From Apoderus coryli (lineage: Eukaryota; Arthropoda; Insecta; Coleoptera; Attelabidae), in the NCBI GenBank assembly GCA_911728435.2, contig OU452199.1:6334860-6398859 (forward strand): a stretch of DNA of 64,000 nt, written 5' to 3'. This document shows positions 22,345 to 34,043 of the stretch, piece after piece (the stretch's first letter is position 1; every line of letters starts with the position of its first letter). A model generated the notes under the pieces. That model was not told the DNA's origin and did no database searches. It worked only from the letters and a program-made list of their open reading frames with translations. A program made the position numbers and the translations under genes.

Positions 22345-23193
22345 TATATAACTATAAGGTATAAGGTTTTTAATGGTTGAACTTTTATCTGCGACTGATG
22401 GCTGCAGTGCTAGTCGCCCTGTTGCGTTATAAATATTCGGTATAGCAATGTTTGAGCACGGCCGAAAAATGAAGAAGTAAAAGTTCTATCTAAATTCCTC
22501 TTTTCTACGCCATGATGAAAAAGTCTACATCGAAAGAGACCGTGAGATATTTTTTAACAACCAGACCAAGAAATTACCACCAAAAGTAAGTGTGAAATCA
22601 CAATTTGGCCTTCTAATAAATGACGGTGTTCATGTTAAAAATGGTATGGAAAGTCTAAAATAGGATTATTCTTTGGACGATCAGAATTGTCTTCAAGATC
22701 TTCCCTATCTTCTTGTGTGCTTCAGGAAATTATTAATTTTCATCGACCAATTAACAAAATTTCAGATTTGATATGATATGATATGCCACCAATGAATTAT
22801 ACTCTGTTATGCTATCTTGAAATTGAAATTGTAAAGTTTGTAGCTTCAATATACGTGGGTTGCAGACTCTTAATAACGTCACAACGTAAATCCGTTGCGC
22901 TCTAGGATAAAATGCAACATTTATAAGAAATATTGTATCTAAACTAGAGCTATTTTTAAACTAAAGAATGAAAATTGAAATAAATTTAATCGTGGGAGCA
23001 AAAATGCTATTTGCTATTTTTAGAAAATACTAAATGGAAAAATTAAAAAAAAACTATACCTACACATATAGAGAGTGGGGCAATACATACGCGTCGGCCA
23101 AACAAAAGAAAATGTTTAAGATATTTTTCTGTACGTGTATTTAAGCACACTAATAATAATAATGTTTAATTGCTCAACAGTACAACCATTATA
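22345..23193. other. Intergenic stretch
   Basis: At 22440-22650 some frames look weakly coding (for instance around KKSTSKETVRYF) but no family is recognised. The rest is AT-rich. Confidence 0.3.
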
Positions 23194-23912
23194 CAGGGCT
23201 ACTTGTAAGTAGACCTGAATATTTCAGGACGTGATAGCAGGAGTCATAAGAAGCCAATTTGATTGTATAGTACCCTGGTCCAAAGAGGACCTTTTTCGAG
23301 ATATTTAAATGTTTAATATTTTTTGGGAAAGTGTCACCTTGAAGTCGAATATTTATAATATTTTTTTTTAATTTGGTCTCGTTTTAAATATTTTTTGGTG
23401 TTTTTTTTTTTTTTTGTTAAAAATAATACACTCAATTAAAAGTAAAATTTAAAGTACAAGAAATCTGGTAATTACTGGAGCGGTAGCCCTTTAAATCTAC
23501 ATTAAATGTAAAATATTAACAACACTTTTATGTAAAACGACGGTTTGTCAAAAATATTCAAATACATTTTTTTGTACAGATTGTTGAAAAAATATCTACT
23601 TGTTTTTAGCTATCCAAACATATAAAATAGTTGGCTCCAGTAATTTCCAGATTTCTTGTACTTAAAATTTTTCTTTTAATTAAGTGTCTTATTTTTAACA
23701 AAAAAACACAAAGAAATCTTCAAAACGAGACCAAATTAAAAAAATATTATAAATATTCGCCTTCAAGGTGACACATTCCCAAAAAATCTTAAAAATTCAA
23801 ATATCTTGTAAAGGGTCCACTTTGGACCAGGGTAATATATAGTCAAATTGGCTTCTTATGACTCCTACTATAACGTCCTAAAATATTCAGGTCTACTTAC
23901 AAGTAACCCTTG
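23194..23912. mobile_element. Large palindromic MITE, about 270-bp arms
   Basis: The ends CAGGGCTACTTGTAAGTAGA and, inverted, CAAGGGTTACTTGTAAGTAG bound two arms that match through AGGACCTTTTTCGAG-type and AATTTGGTCTCGTTTT blocks, to AAGTACAAGAAATCTGG/AATTACTGGAGC near the centre (about 23456-23484 against 23628-23662). A TA precedes the left end; the right flank is TG, perhaps mutated. No ORF. Confidence 0.75.
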
Positions 23913-23924
23913 TGACGTAATCGT

Positions 23925-24070
23925 GCCTCCGTAGCTCAAGCCGGTGGTGGTCTGTAAGTTTCACAACAACCCTCAGGCCTGGGCGCCAGCTAAAATTAAA
24001 ATTTTAACGAAGGATAGGGGAAAGGAGCTGTACAAGACGTGCAACGCTACTACTAAATAAATTTATTTTA
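23925..24070 (+). repeat. tRNA-derived SINE-like unit
   Basis: The stretch begins GCCTCCGTAGCTCAAGCCGG, which resembles a tRNA acceptor stem, D-loop and pol III A box. About 20 bases later AAGTTTCACAACAACCC is a weak B box. An A/T-rich tail (TAAATAAATTTATTTTAAG) closes it. Assignment rests on these two box-like motifs only. Confidence 0.4.
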
Positions 24071-24939
24071 AGATTATGTAGCGAACAAAAAAAATCATGA
24101 AATAATAATATGTGTACAATAATAAATACAAACAAATATAGGTATAATATTTGTCTTGACTTTTTTTAGAGTTAATCGCTAATAAATATTTTTGAAACTG
24201 TTGAATTTAAATTTAATAACTAAAATAATATAAATAAAAAAACTTACAAAATTTGGTATAATACCAGCTACCAAGATTGATTACAAAATGTTGTATCGGC
24301 TCTCACGTGATGTGATTGGGAACCGGCTTCTATTGGTTGATAACTCAAAATACAATCTTATATTCAACCGAGTAGGAACATATTTGGCCTATCTTTGCTT
24401 GGTTATGCTTTATTATGCAATGTATCGACACACAGGTTCCAAAATTTTTACTCTACCGTTATGAAATGCCTAATCAGTTATTGGGCTTCGCTAATATAAT
24501 CAGTAATATTTTAATTTAAATTTGATTTTCGTATATCTTTACTGTTTCGCTTTTCGTTTGCCAATGCTCTTTTTAAAATCGCAAATTTAGACACCCTCTA
24601 CCTATTTTAATATCGGGCGTAGGTACTCTCGTTGAAAAACTAAGTGGTGACAAAAAATTAATGGAATATATGTGGACACATTAAAAATCCAACAAATTCA
24701 AATATTTAGAAAAATTTACTTACATTAAAATGAAAAATACGAGGATAGTTCACAAAGTAATTATTAAATATATCCTGAAAAAACTGACCGTTACACCCTG
24801 TATATGTAATCAAAATAACAATAACAATAGACAATAAAACATAAAGTAAGCAAAGTAAACCCTGAAAAAAAATATAAATAAACAAACTTGTTGATAAAAT
24901 AAACCTTAAATCCTAAAATGACCGCCTACCTAACAGCGG
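24071..24939. other. AT-rich intergenic stretch
   Basis: No gene or repeat was recognised. A CACCCTGTATA end lies near 24794-24804 without a partner. Confidence 0.35.
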
Positions 24940-25340
24940 CGCACAACAGCTGAACTTATACTATTAAGTGTGTCATAATGTATGTCGCAAACGACGAGGC
25001 GATCTAAATGATGGATTAGTTCTGGGTCTCACATTATAAAAAGGCAAACTGTTTCTGGCGTTTTGCCTTGGTACCAAAAAGTTAATCCGTTTAAGGAGAA
25101 AGTCACAGCAAATCTTATCATTCAATAACTTAAACTATCAGCCCAATCCCTCGTCGAAAATCCAAACTAGGAATACTAAAACGATTGGTCATATCGGGAT
25201 AAATCTCATCAACACGATAACAGAGATATTTTACAAACTTTCTCTGTATACTCTCTCAATAACTGATTTATAGGACACATAATAGGGATACCATATAATT
25301 AAAGAATACTCCAGTTTAGAACGCACGGAAGCATAGTTTA
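24940..25340 (-). pseudogene. Highly degraded non-LTR RT C-terminal fragment
   Basis: The minus strand contains SVRSKLEYSSLI followed by WYPYYVSYKSVIERVYRESL, matching the 'FVRSKLEYASVVWNP......IERIQ..FL' step of elements such as the one at 19523-20533. Several in-frame stops follow (around 25120-25220), after which LNGLTFWYQGK and DPELIHHLDRL suggest continuing homology. Neither end can be placed. Confidence 0.5.
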
Positions 25341-25574
25341 TTTAAGTTCGCCACCTAATTCATAACCAAAAGGGTAATCTTCATTCACAACGAAAAAAAT
25401 CGGTTGTTGCGCTCCAAAACTTTCCCGACAAATATATGACATGCGTACCGAAACAGAATTTTAATAATAATTATTATTATAATTGTATTATTTTCATTAT
25501 TATAAATAAACTAACGTGCAGTTACGACGCCAAATCTCTTGCTGAATAATTGCAAACTTCCGCCCTAAAGACAA

Positions 25575-26225
25575 AATGGCAAATTCGCGATATGCACAGA
25601 CTCACTATCATCACTGGAAGTCATTCAAAATGTTCATACCAAGCATACAATTGTACAGCAAATACATACAATCTGGAAAGATCTACTAGAGAACCATCAA
25701 ATTGTGACAATAATATGGGTCCCATCTCATATAGGAATTCCAGACAATGAAATGGCCGATCAATGTGCCAAAGAAGTGTGTGCCACTGAAAATATGGCCA
25801 TAACCAACATCCAATGCGCGAGCGACCTGAAGAACTATTTCAAAGCTAAAGCGCTCACCAAATTGAAAATGCAATGGTCCACATCACTAACGACACTGTC
25901 GTCATTGCAACCCTACTCAACACCGCAAAAATTTCCAACAGTAAATAGTAAAGACAAGGTAATTCTCAGACGTTTACGAATAGGACACACCAAAGCGACA
26001 CACCAATATCTGTTAAAGAAAGAAGAACCACCCCCATCGTGCAGCCAATGTGAGAATTGCCTTACAGTCCAACATATTTTATGCGAATGTCCCGTCCTGC
26101 AGTCCAAGCGAATCGAATATGGTATTCAGGGTGACATCAAGACAATCCTGTGCTCGGAAATCACCACAAATGCTAATAACATTATAAGATATTTAAAATC
26201 AATAGAAATGTACAATGATATATAA
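25575..26225 (+). pseudogene. Non-LTR retrotransposon RNase H domain and C-terminal Cys motif
   Basis: The frame is open without an ATG from about 25575: ICTDSLSSLEVIQ (RNase H second acidic motif), TIIWVPSHIGIPDNEMADQC (third motif: the conserved His and the terminal catalytic Asp region NE.AD). This is followed by a C-terminal region KVILRRLRIGHTKATHQYLL and a zinc-finger-like Cys/His set, CSQCENCLTVQHILCECP. This order is typical of the RNase H-bearing non-LTR clades (I superfamily, such as I, Loa, Outcast). The 3'UTR ends in an A-rich tail at about 26294-26317. The endonuclease and RT upstream are lost. The retained frame has no stop over about 215 codons, so the fragment is moderately young. 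Confidence 0.8.
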
Positions 26226-26317
26226 CCCACTGTAATGTAAATATTTGTTTGTGTAAAATTATTGCACGTGTCAATGACCTAGTAGTCGAGACACTTTAAT
26301 TAATAAAAAAATAAATT

Positions 26318-26985
26318 AACTAACGTAACAAACTAACTACTTTATTCGGTATGCAATTAATACTACATCAGTGACATCCTCGGTTTCGTGTAACGTGTTC
26401 TCACCTGTTTCTCGTAAACAGCTTGAGTATTAGGCACAAAATATAAATAGAGGCCCTCGTATCTGACCCTAAAATCTCTTTTTAGCACGACACGAGCGTA
26501 TAAGATTACAGAGCATTTTGATCTGTAACTCGTCAATACTTAAGTGGCATTCTACAAGACACAAACATTTCACTAGGGGTATCTGTTTATCACATGTAAT
26601 TAAGTTGAAGTTGACGGCAACTGAAAGTTTCTTTACACTTTAGGGAAAGCTTAAATATTTGATAAGTTTGTCCGTTTCAAATTCACTTGCTGCAACAAGA
26701 ACTTTATTTTGTAACTGTAAAATTAAAATCACTACACTGCACTACTTTAAAGTTGAAATCTACTTTACTGAAACTGTTTAGGTTCCAATACCTTGTTGCA
26801 AAACTAATCTGCAACTAAAGCTCGATTTATAAACTTTGATGTTGATGATGTGGCCTTTCGTTTGCTTTCTGACACTAGGTAGTTTAAAACCCTAGGTTGG
26901 TCGAGACTACAGGGCATTTTCATTATCAGGAAAGGTAGAATCTAGGAGCTTTAGCGAACTTTGCTACTTTTTCGAGATATTAGTT
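26318..26985. other. Intergenic stretch
   Basis: No gene or repeat was recognised. Confidence 0.4.
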
Positions 26986-27300
26986 ATTCAATAAGTCTGT
27001 CGGATGACACATAGATGGCGTTACTAGAATTTTTTCCATATGATTTTTATTTAGTACTAATCTTCAAACGATACGTGTATAAATTTGACAGCAATTTATT
27101 TTGCGATTTAACGTCGCTAGATTATTTTCTGTGGGGATATGTTAAGTCGCTAGTCTACGCCGATAAGCCCGAAACGATTAACCACTTGGAGGACAACATT
27201 CGCCGCGTTATTGCCGATATACGGCTACAAATGTTGGAAAGAGTCATCGAAAATTGGACCTCCAGATTAGACTACGTTTGATTGATGATTTTGATGGCAG
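26986..27300 (+). pseudogene. Mariner-like element, internally deleted (C-terminal transposase fragment)
   Basis: An end-like stretch TTATTCAATAAGTCTGTCGG and ATAGATGGCG precedes a frame whose recognisable part begins LTSLDYFLWGYVKSLVYADK, the third catalytic acidic motif and downstream block of Tc1/mariner-like transposases. It continues PETINHLEDNIRRVIADIRL and MLERVIENWTSRLDYV. Everything upstream of the third motif has gone. The same C-terminal block recurs as a shorter remnant at 35080-35165. Confidence 0.65.
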
Positions 27301-27604
27301 AAGTGAAGATGAAAATGGCCCAAAACCATTTTTCCCTCTAGATCTCCTGCCAGCAGATAGATAGGGGGTGGAAGTGTGAAATCGCACGCCTCTGCTATAT
27401 TCAATCCCACTTTCATGTTCCTCGTTGCTCTGTTGATTCAATTCAACAAAATATGCTGTAAACACACTGGCATATACGCATTGTGCAGGACCAATTTACT
27501 TCCATTGTGGTAACTCAGCATTACACGGTTTCTAATTTAATCGGTTACATGTCTAGTAAATCTTGTGGCACTGTGTTTGTGCCATTTTCAGTTAAAAGGA
27601 TATA

Positions 27605-27770
27605 CAGGGTGTTTCAAAAAAGCCGTGGCAATATTTAAGAGAGTGTCCGGAAATGCATTGTTTCCAAGGTACCAGGTGTTAAAGTTTTTTTTTATTAAGT
27701 CAAATATCTCCAGACGGATTTCTTTGAAATTTAGCTGCGTTGTTACTAGATATCGGGAGTGTTTCCCATG
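27605..27770. mobile_element. Left end of a CAGGGTGTTTC element
   Basis: TA|CAGGGTGTTTCAAAAAAG then GGCAATATTTAAGAG and ATGCATTGTTTCCAAGGTAC match the end at 52416-52570. No matching right end is seen nearby. Confidence 0.5.
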
Positions 27771-27778
27771 GCATGCTT

Positions 27779-28068
27779 CTTCTTCTTCTTAAAGTGCCAT
27801 ATCCATTTCAATGAATGTTGGCAACAATTATAGCGAACTCTTCTCGGTTCTGTGCAGCTCTAAATAGTGTATGGGCGTCTAGGTTTGTCCAGTCCCTGAT
27901 GTTTTTGAGCCATGAATGTTTTTTTCTGCCTTCGTTTTTCCCTTCCATTATTACTTTCAGGAATTGGTACCTTGTGTTGCGAAGTATGTGACCAAGATAT
28001 GCAGTTTTCCTTCGTTTTATTATGGTAAGGAGTTCTCTGTCTCTGCACATTCTATTCAAGCATGGCAT
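27779..28068 (-). pseudogene. RTE-clade non-LTR retrotransposon 3' end
   Basis: The frame MPCLNRMCRDRELLTIIKRR, TAYLGHILRNTRYQFLKVIM, EGKNEGRKKHSWLKNIRDW matches the C-terminal end of the RTE-like ORF at 38122-39501 (ELFNIIKKRKIGYLGHILRG ... QMSWLRNIKNWTGI). A short 3'UTR ends in a (AAG)n tail (minus strand, 27779-27790), the same simple-repeat ending as the larger copy. It is 5'-truncated right at the start of the recognisable block. Confidence 0.8.
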
Positions 28069-28699
28069 GCTTGATCACGGAAAATTAAAGATACATGACT
28101 TTTTTGTTGCAAATTCAATTTACTTTTCATTTTTGATAAAATATTTGTATAATTCCATTTAAGTTTTTAAAGAAAAATCAAAAAAACCTTAGGCGATGCA
28201 AATATCGCCATCTAGCGGAGCCCCAAAAACAATTATGATTTAAAATATTTTTTTTCTTCATCAGCAAAGCTTGAGTTCTTAAACAACAATTAGATTGATA
28301 AATTCGGTTAAGCCAAACCCAAGTTATAGACATTATCATAGGTAAAATTTCGTCCTTCCCTGCTGGCTTGATTTCAAGCCTTACAATAAAAAGTGATACA
28401 CCAAAAAGATGCCGAATCTTAGTAGCATCACTGTGGTAGTATTGTTTTTCTAACTTATATTGCGGAATTTTCAATAAAAATGCATTTTTCGCATTACTGT
28501 ATCTATTACGCCCCCTAGCGGTATAGTTAGGAACTAAAAAACTATTTCCAGCGATTTCCCATGGTGAATTTCCCTAAAAGAATTTTTTCCCATTGTCCTA
28601 CGACTATTATTTCCTGAGATATGCTACCTGTCCACCCTTAAAATCAAGAAAATTCTAAGAAATAAAAAGGAAGTTATAGAGTTTTTTGTTTCTTTACTA
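28069..28699. other. Intergenic stretch
   Basis: Two ATCTAGCGG/CCCTAGCGG-like blocks (28210 and 28510) are inverted-looking in context but too short to define an element. No gene. Confidence 0.3.
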
Positions 28700-28708
28700 A
28701 ATACTTAA

Positions 28709-28948
28709 GGGTCGAGACGACTTTAGAGATAGTGGAATCTTAGATTTTTTTTTATTAGAAAGACAGCATTTGAAATAGTGAAGAAGAGGTGGAAAAGTGG
28801 ATGTTGATGGGACTTAAATTTTGATTTCTGGCTTTAATAATGGTTTTACCGCAGATTTTTTTTTTGAAATGTACCATTTCGAATGCTGTCCTTCTAATAA
28901 ACACGAAGAAACCAGAAGATTCCACTGTCTCTAAAGTCGCCTCGAGCC
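28709..28948. mobile_element. 240-bp MITE with 9-bp target duplications
   Basis: The inverted ends read GGGTCGAGACGACTTTAGAG and, inverted, GGCTCGAGGCGACTTTAGAG, and pairing continues to AGTGGAATCTT. AATACTTAA is repeated exactly at 28700-28708 and 28949-28957. A 9-bp duplication fits Mutator-like elements better than the TA-duplicating elements elsewhere in the window; an 8-bp hAT duplication with one extra matching base is possible. Confidence 0.8.
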
Positions 28949-28957
28949 AATACTTAA

Positions 28958-31358
28958 TAACTGTATTTAATTTTTATTTTTTTCTCGGGTTGTGAGTGTA
29001 GTTATCTGAATTTTAAATTCGTTGATTTTCATTGCAATTAACTACTCATTAATGGTTCCCGTATGAAGAATCTCCCTATTATTTTTTTGTTAATTGTGGT
29101 GTTATTCATCTAAATCGTTATTTAATCCTTGTGACATACGTATCTTTGATATTTTTTGTAACTATTAGTTTGTCCTTGTTTCATACATGATCTGTTTATA
29201 CATATTTATAATTGCTCACCCGACTAATTATATTAATTAATTAACTAGATGTTAGCTGAACTTGCAGAGGCAAATGAAAAAAATCTTTAGACATCTTTCA
29301 TGTATCTATCTATTATCATTAACTTAAAAAAAAAAATGTAAAAACAAGGTGAAATTTAAATCCCAAATGTGCCAGTGTGTACTTGTGTGGTTGTGCCAAT
29401 ATTTTCATTTCTAGCTATACCATAGTATTAAGATTAGTGCGCGAAAACTAATTTTCTACCCTGTACCTAAAGCAGTTGGTTCAGAAACTTTATCCTTATA
29501 ATCTCTGTTTAAACTCTAACATCCTATGTGATGATGAATAGGGTGAATTTAGACAATAAACTCATTTATGATGTTTAAGCATAATTCTGATTTAGATATA
29601 AATTCAGATCATGATAAACGTATATCATGACTAGAATGGATGCAGTTGCACACAGTTATAGTTTCAGATAGGTAAAATATATACCAGTTTGACAACTTGA
29701 CGTCGGAAACTGAAATATTTTCGAGCTATTCGTATTAACATTTATAATACATATGTATGCAATTTACTCATTTGACAATATTTCCAAAACTAATAATTTT
29801 AGAGATATACAACCTTTTACAAATTTACCTTTATTTTTATCGCTTATTAAGATAAAATTATAAAATATTAGGATTTATATTTAAACAAGCGGCTAATAGA
29901 CTCAGTTGCAATCCTCGAGACAATAGTTCAACCTTAAAAAGAAAATGAGATCGAATGGAATATATCAACACATTTCTTGCATCTCTAATAATGAAAGAAA
30001 GAATATATCGATACATTTCTAGCATCTCTATGACCCAGTTCATTGAACTTTTTTTATTATTATTGAAATTGTAACCCGTCTGATGAGGACGGTAAAAAAT
30101 CGATATTCGAATGCCAAATGTGTCAATTAAAAACAATTCTGCCAGATTTAGTTCATGTGAATAGTAGTAAAAAAAAACTTAAGTATAAATTAGTAGTTTT
30201 TTTAAATAAAATAATGTTTGAATATTTATTATATTATTGTGGGAGTTGAGTAAATTAAATTTGTTGGAAAAGCATGTATGTATTCTTCTTTATTTTAAAT
30301 TTATTTAATAAAACTCTCAAAACCACACCCAAAATCATTTGTTATTTGTCAACAACGTATTTCTAACAGCTCTTATTAACATCTGTCCTCTATTACATTT
30401 TCTTATCTTCTAATATTCTCATTCCTCGTTCGGCCACCCTTCTTACATCGTAAACAAATACCTGTTTGTCTGGTGTGACGTAGGCGAACCACGTCGGAAT
30501 GTACTTTACAGGGGATGATTGCTAACATGTATCTAATATTGATGCATGTGTAAATCTATTGTGAAATGTGTGGATTTATTGAGGAAAATCTTCAAATAAA
30601 ATGTGGCATCACCGAATTTCTCATATTTTCTTGGTTTTTGCCAGATTTTGAATGAATTGAATTGAATGAAATAAAAATAAAATGGAATTTTTTCAATAAT
30701 CAAATTACTTTAGCAAAAATAAAATAAACTTGTGTGTTTAAATAAGCATCTGCACGTGTGTCGGGTGTAAATAGATTTCGGATTAACTACGGTATTGCGC
30801 GAATAATGAGTCCGAGGTGTAGAATAGCGATGATTTGAAAAACAGGCCGGCAGCCTTGCATTGTAATTTGGTAAGTTGTTTAAGCGAGTAGATTCCATAA
30901 CAATATCACACAAATCTGCTTTCTTTTCTAATGACTTTACTTTAATGAAAAATGTGACGATTTGGAAACTATTTTAAAAATGTTTACCTTCAAAGGAGCA
31001 TCACCAAAAGTAACCTAACCTGAATATTTAACTGTATGTAAAAACACATGACATATTTACAATTGTTTGGCCTCGGAGGAGATCTACACGAACTTTACCC
31101 TGTTTTTGTTTAAGATTAGAGTGAACAAGAGAAGTGTTTTATTATAGTTAAAAAAATATTGGCGTTTGACAGTTTTCTCATTTTCATGTTTAATGTGATA
31201 TTTTGCACACCGTATATTAATATTTACCAAAACAGTTCAATATTCTCATAGAATTACTATTTTTGAGATAGAAATAATATCAAAATGAAGATTTACCTAT
31301 AGGAAAATTTTATAATGATTTTAGAGCCCGATGTCTATCAGATGATTTAAATTTAATT
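28958..31358. other. Long AT-rich intergenic stretch
   Basis: No gene was recognised. Near 30070 CCCGTCTGATGAGGACGG looks like part of a hammerhead core but no GAAA box follows in a usable position. Confidence 0.35.
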
Positions 31359-31398
31359 TTGGTCTATGCATGATGGAGATCCATCATGCATAAACCAA
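31359..31398. repeat. 19-bp-arm near-perfect hairpin
   Basis: TTGGTCTATGCATGATGGA and its reverse complement (one mismatch) surround a 2-base centre GA. Downstream of the transposase fragment (minus strand), so it may be an element end or a terminator-like structure. Confidence 0.7.
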
Positions 31399-31424
31399 AG
31401 GTTTCGACGCATTTTCAAAGGTAG

Positions 31425-31890
31425 ATCTTCTAACAGTTCTGGCAAATTGCTTTGCAGGAACCCCAAATAAAGTTCTCCTTCTTTAACCTTTTTGGAAAAA
31501 AATGGTCCAATAAAATGCGCTCCAATGATACCACACGATCAAATTGGTGATGATAATGCGTCACAATAGTAGCATAAGGATTTTCTTCTGCCCATGCAAG
31601 CAAATTATGAGAGTTTGTGATGCCATTTTTCGAAAATCTGGCTTCGTCCGTAAAAAGAACTGAACCCATAAACTTTGGATAGTTTCTGTGCTAAAACAAA
31701 ATTTGAACATTCCATCCTTCGAGGACGATCTTCAGGAAGAAGCACATCGACTTTCTGCAGGTGATAAGGATGTAATTGTAAGTCTGCCTTTTTTCTGTCG
31801 GGAATTCCATGATTTAGGAATCGTTCTTCGTATAGCCTTCTGCATGGCTTCTAAGGAATTTCAGGTCTAGTCTTTAAGGGCTCATAGCTC
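31425..31890 (-). pseudogene. Tc1/mariner-like transposase fragment
   Basis: On the minus strand LHPYHLQKVDVLLPEDRPRR (linker before the catalytic domain) is followed, after a frame change, by SVLFTDEARFSKNGITNSHN (first catalytic Asp) and LLAWAEENPYATIVTHYHHQ. These correspond to YPYHIQRVQALLPTDFP, LFTDEANFSREAIINFHN and VWAGENPHAILEGRHQHQF in the better-preserved relative at 44634-45732. The rest of the catalytic domain is lost except for short recombined pieces. Two frames are needed, so it is inactive. Confidence 0.7.
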
Positions 31891-32367
31891 TGCAGCGAGC
31901 AAAAGTTTATATGAACTTATACCCTTCTTCTTTTTTACAACTTACCCCAACCCGGGAGATTGCCCACATATTCTGAGACACCCTGATGCAACTAGCAGGC
32001 GTTCGACGTTGTGATACCACCAGCACTTACGCGTTTTTTAAATTAAGGTCACCAGACAACTTCAAATGGATTTCGCCGGCCTTCGTCACTGGTCTTCTCT
32101 GTGCCTAAACCACTATGAAATTACAGTTGCATTTTAATATTGCACCGAAATGCGTTCATCCCATTTTACAAGTATAAAATGCTTTAAACCCTTTCACAAT
32201 GTGCATGCGACAGCGTAAAAAAGCTGAACAAACTGGCTGATATCCCGATACCAAATTTAATTACGCTATGAGCATATAGATAGACACATGAAAGTGCATA
32301 AGACTTCAGTGGCGTATCGACATTTAGAAAATCTCCGTTATTAATTGAATATAACTCGTATATTATA
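31891..32367. other. Intergenic stretch
   Basis: An isolated ACACCCTGA end is seen near 31978. No gene recognised. Confidence 0.35.
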
Positions 32368-32904
32368 CAAGGTGTTTCAAAAAAAGGTGGCGAATGTTTG
32401 TGAGCGAATTGGAGACATCTAATCATGAAAAAAACCTAAATTGTAATTTTTCGAAAAGTCCTTATTTACAAAGATACAGGGTGAAAAACATGAATGCCTG
32501 AGGACGATTTTTTTGAAATATTTTCGAAACGAGTAAAGATGAATTAACCAAATGTAGCATATTTATTCACCTAGTTAAATGTCGTAACCTAACATGAAAT
32601 TGAATAAAAATGGATAACCATAGGCGGGTAAACGGGGGGGACCCTTGCCTTAATTATAAACTAACTTTTTTCCTTGTGATTTTTATTCATTTTGTGTCAA
32701 AAGAAATTCGAGTTTGAAAATTTTAGGACAAAACTGGTCCTTAGTACAAAGCATTAATAAAATTTTGGGGAAAACTTTTCGTTAGCAAACTGTATTTCAA
32801 TAAATTTTTTTATTACTTACTGTTATCTTAAAGCATCTCATTCAGCAAATTTGGGCTTTAAAGCTTAGCTGGGATGCGACGCCTCCTGATTACCTTGTTC
32901 GACT

Positions 32905-33608
32905 TTGGCAACAATACAAGCTCGAATTTTTGTGCTTAGGCGATTCTTCAATTCCTCGACAAATTGTAGTGAAAGAGGCTACTGCGCGGTTGTTTATTTT
33001 TCAGTTCCTATTTCTTGTGGACGCTATTCAACTCATCTTGTTTGTGCAAAATCCAAAGTTGCGCCTTTAAAAAGAATTTCTATCCCCAAGTTGGAATTAT
33101 GTGCATCTGTCCTTTGTGCCGGTCTTACATCATTTGTAACTCACGCTTTTGAGAGCAAGCTCACTTTTTCCAAAATATGTTGTTGGTCGGATTCTCAAAT
33201 CAGTTTATATTGGATCAAGGGTGAACCGCATCGCTGGAACCGTTAGTTGCTCCGCCTCAACCGCACTTGGAACAAATTCCGTTGTCTCGCTTAGATCGTT
33301 GGCAACTTCTTCAAAGGATGCACCAGGACTTTTGGTCGAGGTGGTCAAAGGAATATTTACATACCTTGCACACTCGTGGTAAGTGGCACAAGCCAGCATG
33401 TAATTTACAACAGGGTACATTAGTCGTAAACAAGGACGAGTCACTTCCACCTTTGCAGTGGAATTTGGGCCGCATTGTCGATGTTCATTCTGGATCTGAT
33501 CAGGTTGTGCGAGTGGCCACTATCCGCACCGCTAAAGGAACCCTCAAACGTCCTGTTGTCAAGCTCTGCCCTTTACCTGTTAATGAGGAAGAGCTATCAA
33601 TGTTTTAA
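32905..33608 (+). pseudogene. BEL/Pao retrotransposon pol remnant (RNase H and C-terminal domain)
   Basis: The first frame holds the BEL/Pao RNase H region: GYCAVVYFSV, CAKSKVAPLKRISIPKLELC (a hallmark of the family), and CWSDSQISLYWIKGEPHRWN with the catalytic Asp in 'SDS'. The integrase that should follow is absent. A second frame (33267-33608) takes up at PLSRLDRWQLLQRMHQDFW and carries the DUF5641-type end of the BEL/Pao integrase: SLPPLQWNLGRIVDVHSG and VRVATIRTAKGTLKRPVVKL. So the copy is internally deleted as well as frameshifted. It lies inside the foldback at 32368-34493. No further repair of the protein is attempted here. Confidence 0.8.
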
Positions 33609-33638
33609 AAATACTGCGTATTTTGGTGGGCGGCATGT

Positions 33639-34043
33639 TATGTCCCCATGTCATAATATTTTTTTTTGTTTATGTTTTTTTGTGTAAAATCAATTAATTC
33701 ATTCATTCAATCATTCATGTAAATTATTCTACTGTTTAAACGCTTCCTTTAACATAATCTGTTCTTTTCTCACTCTGTATTTCTAATCAGTACAAAATCT
33801 GAGTTTTTTGTTGCTGTTTCATCCTTTATCGCGTATATACACCTTAAAAGGACAACACACGTCGTATATCCGTCGAGCTATGGTGTGTGATCAAAACCGC
33901 TCTCGTACAAATTTCAAAAAACCCAAATTTGTAATAATACACATACAAATTCGGTAAGTCTTTTTAAAGGTGTCGTTTAAAGCAAAAAAAAAAAGAAAAG
34001 TACAGTCCAATTCCAATTAATATATAAAACCGAAACACTGTTT
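33639..34043 (+). mobile_element. Probable BEL/Pao 3' LTR (partial)
   Basis: A purine-rich GGTGGGCGGCA directly precedes TGTTATGTCCCC, the position expected for a polypurine tract and LTR start, 30 bases after the pol stop. The AT-rich body has no ORF. The right limit is unclear; foldback sequence begins again at about 34044. Confidence 0.45.

Noticed and set aside
30068..30115. CGTCTGATGAGGACGG as a hammerhead start.
   Set aside because: No GAAA box or closing helices follow at a workable distance.
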